A stretch of DNA of 64,000 bases from JASLDZ01 sp965199975 (GTDB lineage: Bacteria > Pseudomonadota > Alphaproteobacteria > Caulobacterales > Caulobacteraceae): NCBI GenBank assembly GCA_965199975.1, contig OZ241340.1, positions 2,170,001 through 2,234,000 on the forward strand, in the 5' to 3' direction. Position numbers and translations under genes: made by a program. The first letter of the stretch is position 1. The number at the start of each line of letters is the position of its first letter. Below the pieces are notes generated by a model that was not told the DNA's origin, made no database searches, and saw only the letters and a program-made list of their open reading frames with translations. This document shows positions 1-9,072 of the stretch, piece by piece.

Positions 1-70
1 CGCGGCGGTCGTTGCGACGCGGTTCCTTTGAGGCGTTGGGGCGTGTTCCCTCGTGGCCTATAGGCTTCGC

Positions 71-577
71 ATGCGCGCGCGCCTTCCACGCCCCACCACC
101 TGGCTCGTCGTGGCCGCCCTCGTCAGCGCCGCGGCGCTGGTGGCTGTGCATGGGCTGCAGGTCATGGGGTGGCCCCCTTGCGAGCTCTGCCTGCACGAGC
201 GCGAGGTGTTCTGGACCGCGCTGGCGATCGCCGTCGTCGGTCGACTCGCCGCATGGCGCTTCTCGGCCGCTGCTCCGGTCGCCTGCCTCGCCCTTGCACT
301 TGTGTTCGCGGCGGGGGCGGTGCTCGGCGCCTACCACGCAGGTGTCGAGTGGCGCTGGTGGGCCGGCCCCACCGCCTGCACCGCGTCGGGAGGCGGGCGG
401 GTGAGCGCCGCCGATATCGACGCGGTGTTCTCGGGCAAGCGCGCGCTGCACGTCGTGCGCTGCGACGAGGCCGCCTTCCGCGTGCTGGGTCTTTCGCTTG
501 CGGGATGGAACACCCTCTTGTCGGCGCTTCTGGCCGTGCTCAGCTTAGGCTCCGCCATCTTGCGCCGCCGGACCTGA
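71..577 (+). CDS. dsbB: DsbB-family disulfide bond formation protein
   Basis: Inner-membrane quinone-linked oxidase that reoxidises the periplasmic disulfide donor DsbA. The protein is about 168 residues with four hydrophobic segments. The first redox pair is in PPCELCLHER just after the first membrane helix. A second pair of cysteines lies in the later periplasmic loop (TACTASG and VVRCDEAAF), as in DsbB. A GTG start six codons upstream (position 53) is also possible; I chose the ATG because the first membrane helix follows it directly. The stop lies 3 bases before coq7, so the two are probably co-transcribed. Both depend on ubiquinone, which fits the pairing. Family assignment is firm; the exact start is not. 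Confidence 0.85.
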   Translation: MRARLPRPTTWLVVAALVSAAALVAVHGLQVMGWPPCELCLHEREVFWTALAIAVVGRLAAWRFSAAAPVACLALALVFAAGAVLGAYHAGVEWRWWAGPTACTASGGGRVSAADIDAVFSGKRALHVVRCDEAAFRVLGLSLAGWNTLLSALLAVLSLGSAILRRRT

Positions 578-580
578 CAT

Positions 581-1147
581 ATGACCGACCCACCCGCGTC
601 CGCCCTGCCCTTCGGCGCCGCCGCCACAGATGCGCGGTTGCACGAGATGCTGCGGGTGGACCACGCTGGCGAACTCGGAGCGGTTCACATCTATCGCGGT
701 CAGGCGGCGGTCTTCACAGCCTCTTCAAGCCACGCCGACATGGCCCGGCAGATGGCCGATCATGAGGCGCAGGAGCAGGTGCACCTCGCCGCCTTCGACG
801 GCATCCTCGCGGCGCGCGAAGTGCGGCCCACCGCCCTCGCCCCGCTCTGGCGTGCGGCGGGTTTTGCGCTGGGCGCGGCCACTGCGCTCATGGGCGAGAA
901 GGCCGCCCACGCCTGCACCGAAGCGGTGGAGAGCGTGATCGAGCAGCACTACGCCGAACAGATCGAGGCGCTTGAGACCCGTGAACCTGCACTCGCCAAG
1001 GAGTTGCAGCGCTTCCGCGACGACGAGATCGCCCATCACGACCATGCCGTCGCCCATGGGTCGCGCGAGGCGGCGGGCCACCTCTTCCTCACCGCCGCGA
1101 TCAAGGCCGGCTGCCGCATCGCGATCAAGGTGAGCGAGAAGATCTGA
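581..1147 (+). CDS. coq7: Demethoxyubiquinone hydroxylase, COQ7 family
   Basis: Carboxylate-bridged di-iron monooxygenase that carries out a late ring hydroxylation in ubiquinone synthesis, at the membrane face. The 188-residue length suits the bacterial COQ7 form. The iron ligands appear as two repeats: RVDHAGELGAVHIYRGQ with the first Glu and HEAQEQVHL with the ExxH motif, then VESVIEQHY and DDEIAHHD in the second half. It follows dsbB with a 3-base gap, so it is probably translated from the same mRNA. Nothing in the sequence suggests a defect. The reaction is inferred from the family. Confidence 0.92.
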   Translation: MTDPPASALPFGAAATDARLHEMLRVDHAGELGAVHIYRGQAAVFTASSSHADMARQMADHEAQEQVHLAAFDGILAAREVRPTALAPLWRAAGFALGAATALMGEKAAHACTEAVESVIEQHYAEQIEALETREPALAKELQRFRDDEIAHHDHAVAHGSREAAGHLFLTAAIKAGCRIAIKVSEKI

Positions 1148-1179
1148 ACCGGCGCGCCGCGACGGATTTGTCTTGCGAC

Positions 1180-1638
1180 ATGAGCGACGCCCCGACCTCG
1201 AACATCCCCTTCGCCGCGGTTCGCCCGCCCTGGCCGGACGAGGAGCCGGTGATCCGCACGATCGCCGTGCCCGCCGACACCAATCCCGAAGGCGACATCT
1301 TCGGGGGCTGGCTTCTGTCGCAGATGGACCTTGCGGGCGCCACCGTGGCCTACGGGCTCGCACGCGGCCGCTGCGCCACCGTGGCGGTGGACGGCATGGT
1401 CTTCCTCAACCCCGTGTCGGTGGGAGACGAGGTCAGTCTCTTCGCCCGCGTGCTGAAGATGGGCCGCACCTCGGTGCGCGTCGGTGTCGAAGCCTGGCGC
1501 CGCCGCCGCGACAGCGGCGAAGGCCACAAGGTCACCGAGGGCGCCTTCACCTTCGTGGCCATCGACGAACACCGCCGCCCTCGCCCTCTGCCTTCGAACG
1601 TGGCGACCTCTACCGAATCAGGGCCTTGCGCAACTTGA
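1180..1638 (+). CDS. Acyl-CoA thioesterase, YciA-like hotdog fold
   Basis: Predicted cytoplasmic thioesterase that hydrolyses acyl-CoA to free acid and CoA. The 152-residue protein has the family's central motif NPEGDIFGGWLLSQMD, which carries the catalytic Asp region of YciA-type hotdog enzymes, followed by ATVAVDGMVFLNPV and the beta strands of the fold. A TTG start four codons upstream is possible, but ATG at 1180 gives the usual N-terminus. It lies 32 bases after coq7 on the same strand. The last 20 or so residues are low in similarity to the fold and may be a tail. Substrate preference cannot be read from the sequence. Confidence 0.85.
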   Translation: MSDAPTSNIPFAAVRPPWPDEEPVIRTIAVPADTNPEGDIFGGWLLSQMDLAGATVAYGLARGRCATVAVDGMVFLNPVSVGDEVSLFARVLKMGRTSVRVGVEAWRRRRDSGEGHKVTEGAFTFVAIDEHRRPRPLPSNVATSTESGPCAT

Positions 1639-1829
1639 GCGAGGTCCGGCATCGGTTCTCTGATGTGTCGATCATGACGGCCATCCGCCCGATATGTGCA
1701 GACTCGGCCGGAAACACTCGGGTCTCATCAAAGAAAGCCCGCGTCGGAGCCGGACAACGCTTGACGCGGCGCAAAGCGAGGTACACAGGAAAGCGCTTCT
1801 AATCACAATCGAACTTCGGAGTTATCGCC

Positions 1830-2306
1830 TTGGAAGATAAGGTCGACGTCCTCACCCTCACCGCCGAGATCGTGGCGTCCTACGTGGGGAACAACACCCA
1901 CGTGCAAGCTGCGGAAATCCCCAACATCATCCGCCAAGTCCGCTCTGCGCTGATGGAGAGCGACTCGCCGGCCGCCCAGCCGGAAGCCGAGACGCAGAAG
2001 GCCACCGCCGCCCAGATCCGCAAGTCGGTGACGCCGGACGCCCTGACGTCGTTCGTCGACAACAAACCCTACAAGACGCTGAAGCGCCACCTGGCCCGCC
2101 ACGGCATGACGATGGACGACTATCGCCAGCGCTACGGCCTGCCCGCCAACTATCCGTCGGTGGCTCCGAACTACTCGGCCGCCCGTTCAGAGATGGCCCG
2201 CAAGCTCGGCCTGGGCGCCCGCGGGCGTGGCGCGTCGAGCGCCGCCCCGTCCGACGCCAAGCCGGCCGCCGCTACAGGCCGCGGCCGCAAGAAAGCCGAC
2301 GCCTAG
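1830..2306 (+). CDS. mucR: MucR/Ros-family transcriptional regulator lacking cysteines
   Basis: DNA-binding regulator of the Ros/MucR family, which acts as a global, often nucleoid-associated, repressor in alphaproteobacteria. The 158-residue protein has the typical N-terminus (LTLTAEIVASYVGNN), the core SVTPDALTSFVDNKPYKTLK, then RHLARHGMTMDDYRQRYGLP and VAPNYSAARSEMARKLGLG. There is no cysteine in the protein, so the Zn-binding Cys of the classical Ros finger is missing although the fold-defining residues remain. A basic Ala-rich tail follows. The start is TTG with a GGAG ribosome binding site 8 bases upstream (1818-1821). It sits alone after a 190-base gap that should hold its promoter. 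Confidence 0.9.
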   Translation: MEDKVDVLTLTAEIVASYVGNNTHVQAAEIPNIIRQVRSALMESDSPAAQPEAETQKATAAQIRKSVTPDALTSFVDNKPYKTLKRHLARHGMTMDDYRQRYGLPANYPSVAPNYSAARSEMARKLGLGARGRGASSAAPSDAKPAAATGRGRKKADA

Positions 2307-2399
2307 GCGATCCGAAGTCGCGTGCGAGTCGGCTGCGGCCGGCGCGCACGCGATTTCCTACGCCGGCGACGGTAGCCGCCCGCCCCGGGCGTGGCGTAC

Positions 2400-3098
2400 A
2401 TGTCTCGGCGTGGATCCGCTCCCCCGCATCGCCGCGTGACCTCCCTCCGTTGCGACGCCTGCGGCCGCGAGCTGGCCGCCGACACGAACTTCTGCCCCTA
2501 TTGCGGTGTCGATCGCCGCGCGCCTCTCACCCCCGACCGGTCGAGCGCCCCTCCTCCCGCGGTGAGCGCGCTTGCGCCGCCGACGGTAGTAGAAGACGCG
2601 CCGGCCCCGGCGGCCACCACACTCTTATCGGTCTCGCCTTCGGTGATCGCCGAGCCCGCGGCGCCAAGCTCTACGGGCGTCGCCCCCGTACCCCCGCCTC
2701 AGCGGAAGCGGCGCAAGCGTATAGGCTGCGCCACGCCCCTACTCGTGCTGCTGCTGGCGATCCTGGCGGGCGTCTCCTGGCGGGCGCTGCATCGATCGCC
2801 CGGCGGGGGCGCACCGGCTGTGGCGGGCGCCGTCGCGATCCAGCCCGTGCACGTCTCGCGCCGATGGCGCACGGTGCGACTGCCGGGCGATGCGCCGGCG
2901 AGCGCGCGATTCGTGGTCTCGAGCGACACGGCGCTCCGCGTGCGTGCGGCCGGCCGGAGCTACGCCGTGCGGCCCGGTCGCCCGCTGCGCCTGCCGGAGG
3001 ACGCGGGTGAGAGCTTCGATCTGCGCGCGGCCGACTACGTCTCGCCCGAGGACGCCGCCAAGGCGAAGGCCGCACTCAGCACCCTGCGCGGCGGCTGA
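2400..3098 (+). CDS. Zinc-ribbon protein with single membrane helix
   Basis: No function is recognised. The N-terminus carries a four-cysteine zinc ribbon, CDACGRELAADTNFCPYCG. A Pro/Ala-rich linker of about 80 residues with VPPPQRKRRKR follows, then one membrane helix (ATPLLVLLLAILAGVSW). An approximately 110-residue C-terminal domain follows, probably outside the membrane, with basic and beta-rich stretches. ATG at 2400 was used; GTG at 2391 or at 2436 (directly before the zinc ribbon) are alternatives. It converges with the tubulin-like gene, with only 10 bases between the stops, and belongs to the same neighbourhood of membrane proteins. A role with that system is inference from position only. 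Confidence 0.7.
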   Translation: MSRRGSAPPHRRVTSLRCDACGRELAADTNFCPYCGVDRRAPLTPDRSSAPPPAVSALAPPTVVEDAPAPAATTLLSVSPSVIAEPAAPSSTGVAPVPPPQRKRRKRIGCATPLLVLLLAILAGVSWRALHRSPGGGAPAVAGAVAIQPVHVSRRWRTVRLPGDAPASARFVVSSDTALRVRAAGRSYAVRPGRPLRLPEDAGESFDLRAADYVSPEDAAKAKAALSTLRGG

Positions 3099-3108
3099 CG
3101 CCGAAGGG

Positions 3109-6100
3109 TCAACCCGCCGGCGGGGCGGGCGTGGCGAGGCTCTCCGCGAGCTCGGCGACCGCGGCGGCGGGCTCCCAGCTCGTCTCCCCGGCGCGACATA
3201 CAGGCGTTCCCGGCGCCAGCCTTCCGGCGGCGGCGTCCGCCTTGAGGTGGTCGAGCGGGAACGGGCCGGCGGTGCGGCCACCGTCCGCCACGAAGAAGAG
3301 CGGCGCAGCGGCTGACGGCGGTGGAGGGGGCGGCGCAGCGAACAGGTCGGCGAGGCTCGGCGTCGCCACCGCCGCGATCCAGCCCAGGGACGGCGTCGCC
3401 GCATCGTAGACCAGCGTCTGGGCGGTGAGCGCGCCGGCCGCAGCCTGCGCGCGCACACTGACGAGATCGAGCTGCGTCTGCTGCAGCCCCGGCAGGTTCA
3501 GATACCACCGGCCAGCGGCCACCGGCGGCGCAGGGGGCGCAGCGTCGTCTTGCGCGGAGCCTGTGACTGCGCCCAGGCCCGCTATGCGACGCAGCGCGGT
3601 CTCGGTGAAGCGCGGCCGGTCGACCTGGCGCTTGTCGACCGCGCGCATGGAGGGCTGGTCCGCGCCATCGCGGTTCGCCTCGAGCGAATCGACATCGTCG
3701 AGGGAGCCTTCGACCGGCACGGTCCAGTCCGCGACGCGCTCGAACAGCGCCTCGCGCACCGAGCGTGGATCCATGTCGGCCAGCGCCGTCGCGTCCTGGT
3801 GGCGCGCGCGGTCGAACCAGCGGCGCGCCAGATCGGCGGCCACATGGTGGGCGACGCCGCCGATGCGCTCCTCCTGGTCGAAGGTCACGTCGCGCCGCTT
3901 GGCGTAGGCACGGTTGGAGAGGAACTGGAACAGCGCGGAGGCGCCGATCATCTGCACCGGCTGTAGGCCGCCTTCGAGTTCGGCCAGCAGCCGCTCCAGC
4001 CGCGCCTTGTGGTGGGCGGCGAAGCCGCGACGACGCAGGGTGCGCTCGGCGCCCACCGCCTGCAGGTCGCCGCCGCCCATGTCGAGCAGGTAGGGCGGAG
4101 AGCGGCCGGGGCGGCCCTCCAGCGCCCGGCTGTCGCGCTTCAGCACCCCGAAGGCCACGCCGCGCAGGAAGAGGTCGAGCACCGCCTTCAGCTTCTCGAT
4201 GTCGGCCGCCTTAAGCGCCACCGGATCGGGGAAGCGGAGGATATCCTTGTGGTTGTGCAGCGGGAAGGCGTCGGGCGCGATCAGCTGCTTGCCGTAGGCC
4301 TCGCGCCAATCGGTGCGCAGCTGGGTCAGCACGTCCAGCGGTATGCCCGCCAGCTCCACGTAGAAGGTGGCGCGGCCGGGGACGCCGCTCTCGGTGTAGC
4401 CGGGCGCCTCAAGGCCGAGGGCGGCGGGCATCAGCGCGCGGATGTCGGGGCCGAACTCGGCCTCGAACTCGCGGGCGCGGTCGACGGCCAGCAGCGCCAC
4501 GTACTGGGCGCCGGCGGGCTGGAAGCTGTCGAAGCCGGCCTGGATCCAGGGCATGGCGCGCTCGACCATCTTGCGCATCAGGTCGCGGTAGTCGTTGGGC
4601 GCGGTCTGCTTCAGCTCATGCAGGGCGTCGGTGACGGGGGGGATGCGCGCCTCCCAAGGGGCGAGCTTGGTGGAGGCGATGGCGCGCAGCTGCGCCAGCA
4701 CCGCCAGCTGGCCCTCGGGATTGCGCAGTTCGGTGAACAGCTTGCGCGTGCCGCCGTAGGAGCGGAAGGCCTCGCGCGCCCACTCCAGCCGCTGCGCGGG
4801 GTCGATGCGGATCTCGCCCACGCCGGCGCCGCGCACGATGAGGAACACGCCCGTTTCGGGCCGGTGCAGGGCGTCCTCCACCCGCTCGGCGTCGGCGCGG
4901 ATCAGGTCGAGGGTGGCGCGCACGGTGGCGTAGCCGGCCTGGAAGTCGGCGATCAGGCCCGACCAGCGTGTCTCGCCCCTGTCGTCGAGGCCCGTGCGCA
5001 CGCCCAGCCACGCGCTGACGTCCGCCAGGAGCGCCTGCGCCTCGCGCGCCGCCAGCGCCCGCAGCCGGTAGAGGGCGTGGTAGGCGAGATCGTCGGCGGC
5101 CTGGTCGAGGTAGGTCTCGGCCATCTTGGCGCGGTCGCCGAACAGCGAGGGCCGCGCCGCCTGCGCCACCCGCGCCACGCTGGCCTGGAAGGAGCCGCGG
5201 ATCATCTCGTCGGCGAGGCGGCCGTACGCGTCCTCCACCTTCTTGAGGCGGGCTATAATGCCGTCGCCGGGGGCGTCGATGCGGTCCTTGATCAGCTCGA
5301 CGAGCTGGATGGTGTAGTCGAGGCCGGCCTTCTCCTGGTCGTCCAGGTAGGAGAACAGGATGGCCTCCAGGCTGTCGTCGCCGCCGGCGCCCTTCCAGGT
5401 GCGCGCGATGCGCCGGCGCGCCTCGACGATCTCCTCGCCCCGCGGGCCGTAGCTTGAGGCCCCGCCGCGGCCGGCCGCGCCGTCGATCTCGCGGCTGACG
5501 TCTTCGCGCAGCTGGGTGAGTTCGCGCTCCCAGATCTTGTAGTCGGCGCCGCCCGATCGGATGGCCGCGGCCCCGTTGTGGATGTGCTCCGAGAGGCTGA
5601 CGGTGATGCGCTCGCCGGTGTCGCGCGACAGCAGGGCGTCGACCAGGTCGTATTCGGCGATGGCGCTGGGCTGGGGCTTCAGCCACTTGGGGAAGTCGCC
5701 GAAGTAGCGCGAGGCCAGCCGCATGTGGCCGCGCATGAAGCCGTCTCGATCGTCGGGCGTGGGCGGCCGGTGGGCGGTGTTGATGCCGAAGAAGGCCTCC
5801 ATGATGCCGACGCTGGTGCGCGCCACCTGCGCCTCGAACTCCAGGCTGCCGGTGGTGGCCAGGATCGTCTGCCCCAACGCCGAGAAGCCACGGGAGTAGG
5901 CGATGGCGCGCGCCCCCACCTCGGCCGGCACGGGCGGGTAGAACTTGGGGCTCTTGTACTGCTGCTTGTTGACCGAGATGGAGCGCTTGCGCCGGGCGAA
6001 CTCGGAGGAGGCGAAGTCCTCGCTAAGCACGTCGGCCAGCATGTCGAAGATGTCGTCGGCCTTGCCGGTGGCCTGGCCCAAGAGGTTCATGGTGTCGATA

Positions 6101-6957
6101 AGGTAGACGTCGGAATAGGGCGTGGTCGCTCGGTTCTCGGCGAACTCGCCCCAGCGCTCCACGTACGGCGGCGACGAGCCGGGCCGCATGGCGTGCTCCA
6201 GCTCCGAGAGGCCCGCATAGGTGTTGGCGAACACCCGCTCGCGGTCCTTCTCGGCGTAGCCGCCGGGCAGCATGAGGAACAGGTCCACCTGCGGGCTCTT
6301 GTCGCCGATGCGCAGCGACGAGCAGGCGTAGCCCACATCGATAAAGGCGCCCGAGCCCGTGCCGCCGGCGGTGGAGGCGATCACCACGATGCGCAGGTCG
6401 GGGCTGATGGCCAGACCCAGCTCGTCCAGGAGGTGCTGATTGGTGACGTTCTGCAGCACCGCCTGGCTCTTCTGGTCGAGCTTCTGGCGGAAGCGCGAGT
6501 ACATGTGGAAGAACAGGAGGCGAGAGATCGCCCGCACCTGCCCCGCGCCCTTGCCGGTGTCGATGCGCGACAGGTCGGCCGAGGGCAGCCACTCGGCGAT
6601 GTGCGGCTTGGTGGCCAGCTCGCGCTGGTAGTAGCCGACGTCGACCTTCTCCTGCAGCCGCTCGCCCTGGTCGAAGGCGACCACAGCGCTCATCGGGTCG
6701 GTGCGCCGCGCCCGGTCGCTTTCGCCGCCCGAGGCGGTGTCGGTGTCGAAGTAGAGGAAACTCGCCACCGGGAACTCGGCCATCGAGGCCAGGCGCTTGC
6801 GCTTGGGCCCCCACGGCTGCTGCAGGATGCGCCGCCGCAGACGCAGCAGCACCTCCTGCCCCGTGCCGCCCAGGCCGATGAAGACGGTGGGCTTCACCTC
6901 CACGTCGACGCCCTCGGCGCCGACCAGGCGGTTCGACAGGGCCAAATCGTCGGGCAT
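3109..6957 (-). CDS. Tubulin/FtsZ-like GTPase with tandem GYF-type domains
   Basis: A 1282-residue protein whose N-terminal third looks like a tubulin/FtsZ-superfamily nucleotide-binding domain. Residues 23-44 hold the first strand and glycine loop (VFIGLGGTGQEVLLRLRRR), FDTDT is at 70-74, and the tubulin signature GGTGSG is at 198-203. A long, mostly helical middle region of about 800 residues has no recognised fold. The C-terminus has two GYF_2-like modules: one starting RWYLNLPGLQQTQ near 1150 and one with DGGRTAGPFPLDHLKADAAA near 1225. A run of six prolines separates them. It is the last gene of a minus-strand operon with membrane and vWA-like proteins. Tubulin-like families with vWA partners have been proposed to remodel membranes. 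Polymerisation and GTPase activity here are inferred. Confidence 0.8.
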   Translation of the reverse strand: MPDDLALSNRLVGAEGVDVEVKPTVFIGLGGTGQEVLLRLRRRILQQPWGPKRKRLASMAEFPVASFLYFDTDTASGGESDRARRTDPMSAVVAFDQGERLQEKVDVGYYQRELATKPHIAEWLPSADLSRIDTGKGAGQVRAISRLLFFHMYSRFRQKLDQKSQAVLQNVTNQHLLDELGLAISPDLRIVVIASTAGGTGSGAFIDVGYACSSLRIGDKSPQVDLFLMLPGGYAEKDRERVFANTYAGLSELEHAMRPGSSPPYVERWGEFAENRATTPYSDVYLIDTMNLLGQATGKADDIFDMLADVLSEDFASSEFARRKRSISVNKQQYKSPKFYPPVPAEVGARAIAYSRGFSALGQTILATTGSLEFEAQVARTSVGIMEAFFGINTAHRPPTPDDRDGFMRGHMRLASRYFGDFPKWLKPQPSAIAEYDLVDALLSRDTGERITVSLSEHIHNGAAAIRSGGADYKIWERELTQLREDVSREIDGAAGRGGASSYGPRGEEIVEARRRIARTWKGAGGDDSLEAILFSYLDDQEKAGLDYTIQLVELIKDRIDAPGDGIIARLKKVEDAYGRLADEMIRGSFQASVARVAQAARPSLFGDRAKMAETYLDQAADDLAYHALYRLRALAAREAQALLADVSAWLGVRTGLDDRGETRWSGLIADFQAGYATVRATLDLIRADAERVEDALHRPETGVFLIVRGAGVGEIRIDPAQRLEWAREAFRSYGGTRKLFTELRNPEGQLAVLAQLRAIASTKLAPWEARIPPVTDALHELKQTAPNDYRDLMRKMVERAMPWIQAGFDSFQPAGAQYVALLAVDRAREFEAEFGPDIRALMPAALGLEAPGYTESGVPGRATFYVELAGIPLDVLTQLRTDWREAYGKQLIAPDAFPLHNHKDILRFPDPVALKAADIEKLKAVLDLFLRGVAFGVLKRDSRALEGRPGRSPPYLLDMGGGDLQAVGAERTLRRRGFAAHHKARLERLLAELEGGLQPVQMIGASALFQFLSNRAYAKRRDVTFDQEERIGGVAHHVAADLARRWFDRARHQDATALADMDPRSVREALFERVADWTVPVEGSLDDVDSLEANRDGADQPSMRAVDKRQVDRPRFTETALRRIAGLGAVTGSAQDDAAPPAPPVAAGRWYLNLPGLQQTQLDLVSVRAQAAAGALTAQTLVYDAATPSLGWIAAVATPSLADLFAAPPPPPPSAAAPLFFVADGGRTAGPFPLDHLKADAAAGRLAPGTPVCRAGETSWEPAAAVAELAESLATPAPPAG

Positions 6958-6976
6958 GGGAGCGCCTTCTAAGCGG

Positions 6977-7462
6977 TCAGCGGCGGGCCGCGCCGGCGCG
7001 CACGACCATGACCAGCGCCAGGAGGCCGGTCACGATCATCAGCACGAGCGCGGGCAGCAGGTAGAGGAACTTGCCCCAATAGTCGCCAAGGAGGCCGAAG
7101 ATCACAGCCGCCGCGGTGCAGAACAGGAAGGTGAACACCGCCCATCCCGCCCCGCGCGCGGCGTCCGGCGCGGCGCGCCTGTCGACCAGCATGGAGGTGG
7201 TGAAGCCGCGGATCAGGAAGAACACCGCCGAGCACACGAGGAGGAGACCTATGCCGATGGCCCAGTCGCGCGAGGTCAGGCCGTGGTGCTCGAAACCTGC
7301 GGTCGGCGGCAGACTTGCGGCGGTGGTGTTCGAAGCCACGCCGTTCAGCACGACATTCCCCGTGTCGGGCCCCGTGTCGGGCCCCGTGTTGCGGCCCGTG
7401 TCGGCGTCGTTGCGCGGCGTGGGCGCGCCGGCCGAATTGCTCGGGAAGCTGTAATCCTGCAT
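6977..7462 (-). CDS. Small membrane protein of the tubulin-like operon
   Basis: No function is recognised. The 161-residue protein has an N-terminal polar region of about 65 residues rich in Thr, Asn, Gly and Asp, including the short repeat GPDTGPDTGN. Three hydrophobic segments follow: WAIGIGLLLVCSAVFFLI, AGWAVFTFLFCTAAAVIFGL and LYLLPALVLMIVTGLLALVM. The C-terminus is short and basic. It starts 29 bases after the vWA-like gene and ends 19 bases before the tubulin-like gene, so co-expression is likely. A membrane anchor or adaptor for the operon's soluble partners is the simplest guess, but it is only a guess. Confidence 0.7.
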   Translation of the reverse strand: MQDYSFPSNSAGAPTPRNDADTGRNTGPDTGPDTGNVVLNGVASNTTAASLPPTAGFEHHGLTSRDWAIGIGLLLVCSAVFFLIRGFTTSMLVDRRAAPDAARGAGWAVFTFLFCTAAAVIFGLLGDYWGKFLYLLPALVLMIVTGLLALVMVVRAGAARR

Positions 7463-7491
7463 GCGGCTCCTCGGGCGAGGCGGCGGCTAGC

Positions 7492-9042
7492 TCACGCCTC
7501 GCGCTCCTCGTCCATGTAGCGCTCACGCGGGGCCCCGAACAGGCGGCGCGTGATCTCCACGCGCCGCCCCCCCGCATCGGTCAGGACCTCGTGCGCGCGC
7601 CGCAGCGTCACCTGCCGGCCGAGCAGGCGCGAGGTGAAGCGCACCGGCCGGCCGAGCTGCGCCCAGGCGGCGGCGGCGAGCATGAGAAGGAGCAGGACGC
7701 CGCCGAAGATCAGCCAGATCGGCCAGGCCGCGAACTCCACGATCATGCGCACGGGCAGGCGCGTCGTCGCCTCGTGCACGTCGCGGCCACGATAGAACAG
7801 GTCGGGCAGCGCGCCGGGCTGGCCGACCGCCGCGGAGAGCACGTCGCCTCCGAACACGCCCTGCGCGCGCTCGAGGAACGCCGGGTCCAGCGCGAGCCGC
7901 ACATCGGAGAGGCGGATCTCCAGCACGCCATCCGACGCCGCCTCCCCCTGCAGGAGGTCGCGCGCGCGCAACGGCGGGAGCGTCAGCCCCAGGCGCACCG
8001 CCTGGCGCGCCCCGTCGACGCCGGAGAGCGCATGCAGCTGCGCCGGCGCGATGGTCGCCCGGGCCTCGGCGCCGTCGCCCGCGCCGAAGCGCGTCCATAC
8101 GGGCGTCATGGTCGCCTGCTCGATGCGATAGGGATACAGCGCGTTGCGCACGCCGCCTTCCAGCTGCAGTCGGCCAGGACGCCCCTCCCGCACGCCGCGC
8201 ACCACCAGCACGCCCTTGTCGGTGTAGGCGCTGGCGCCGTCGTCGGCGTGGCTGCGGTCGATGGTGAGCTCGAGCGCCTGGCGGGTGAGCGGCTTGAGGC
8301 GCAGCGGCGGGTTGCTGCGGAACAGGCCCTGGCGCAGCGGCGACGCGTCGGAGACGATGAGGTCGAGCGCGCGCGCGGCGTTGTCGCCGATCGCCACGCC
8401 GTAGATCACGAGCCCGTGCTCGCTGAACGCCTGGCTCTGCGCAGGCATGCGCACGAGGAAGCCGGCGATGCGCGTCACGCGCGGATCGCCCGTCAGCTCG
8501 GCGTAGAAGGCCTGGGTGTTGCGCTTCACTTCGGCCGAGTTGTTGGGCGAGTTCTTGTTGTTGGTGACGATCCACACCACCCCTTCGCCCCCGCCCAAGA
8601 GGCGCGTGCGGGCGGCGGCGAAGGCGCCGGCGAAATCGGTGTCGGCGAAGGCGCCCGACGGTTTGCGCGGCGGCTGGAGGGCGGCGAGGGCGGCGTCCAC
8701 CGGCGCCTGCTGGTAGGGGCCCTCGAAGACGACGTGAGGCGAGGCGCGCCCAGGCGTCTCGCCGGCCTGGTCGAAGCTCGCCACGACGACCGGCACGCCG
8801 GAGAGCCGGCTCTGCCCCACGAGCGCCTGCACGAGCGGCCGGAAGGGCGCGGCGGTGTCGGTGTAGAAAGGCTCCATCCAGCCCGAGTCCTGGATGAGAT
8901 AGACCTGCCGGATCGGCGCCGCGGAGGTCGCGGGCGGCTGCGGCGCCCTTGCGAGGGCGAGCGCCGGCGCCAGCACGGCGAAGGCGAGCGCCAGGCGCCC
9001 CGCGCTGCGAGCGGCCCGTTTGAGGAATGGGACGGCGTTCAC
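7492..9042 (-). CDS. Membrane-anchored vWA-like protein with degenerate metal site
   Basis: A 516-residue exported protein starting at GTG. It has a signal peptide (RLALAFAVLAPALALARA), then a region that follows the von Willebrand A order: a first strand and loop QVYLIQDSGWMEPFYTD, a mid segment TDFAGAFAAARTRLLGGG, and VVWIVTNNKNS. The metal site normally reads DxSxS, but here the aligned residues are Q, S and W, and the later Asp is Asn, so metal binding is doubtful. A beta-rich region of about 200 residues follows, then a membrane helix near residue 450 (WPIWLIFGGVLLLLMLAAAA) and a basic cytoplasmic tail. It precedes the three-helix membrane protein and the tubulin-like gene, and probably links the periplasm to them. 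Confidence 0.72.
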   Translation of the reverse strand: MNAVPFLKRAARSAGRLALAFAVLAPALALARAPQPPATSAAPIRQVYLIQDSGWMEPFYTDTAAPFRPLVQALVGQSRLSGVPVVVASFDQAGETPGRASPHVVFEGPYQQAPVDAALAALQPPRKPSGAFADTDFAGAFAAARTRLLGGGEGVVWIVTNNKNSPNNSAEVKRNTQAFYAELTGDPRVTRIAGFLVRMPAQSQAFSEHGLVIYGVAIGDNAARALDLIVSDASPLRQGLFRSNPPLRLKPLTRQALELTIDRSHADDGASAYTDKGVLVVRGVREGRPGRLQLEGGVRNALYPYRIEQATMTPVWTRFGAGDGAEARATIAPAQLHALSGVDGARQAVRLGLTLPPLRARDLLQGEAASDGVLEIRLSDVRLALDPAFLERAQGVFGGDVLSAAVGQPGALPDLFYRGRDVHEATTRLPVRMIVEFAAWPIWLIFGGVLLLLMLAAAAWAQLGRPVRFTSRLLGRQVTLRRAHEVLTDAGGRRVEITRRLFGAPRERYMDEEREA

Positions 9043-9072
9043 GTCTCTAGCTCGGACCTAGGTGAGGACGGC

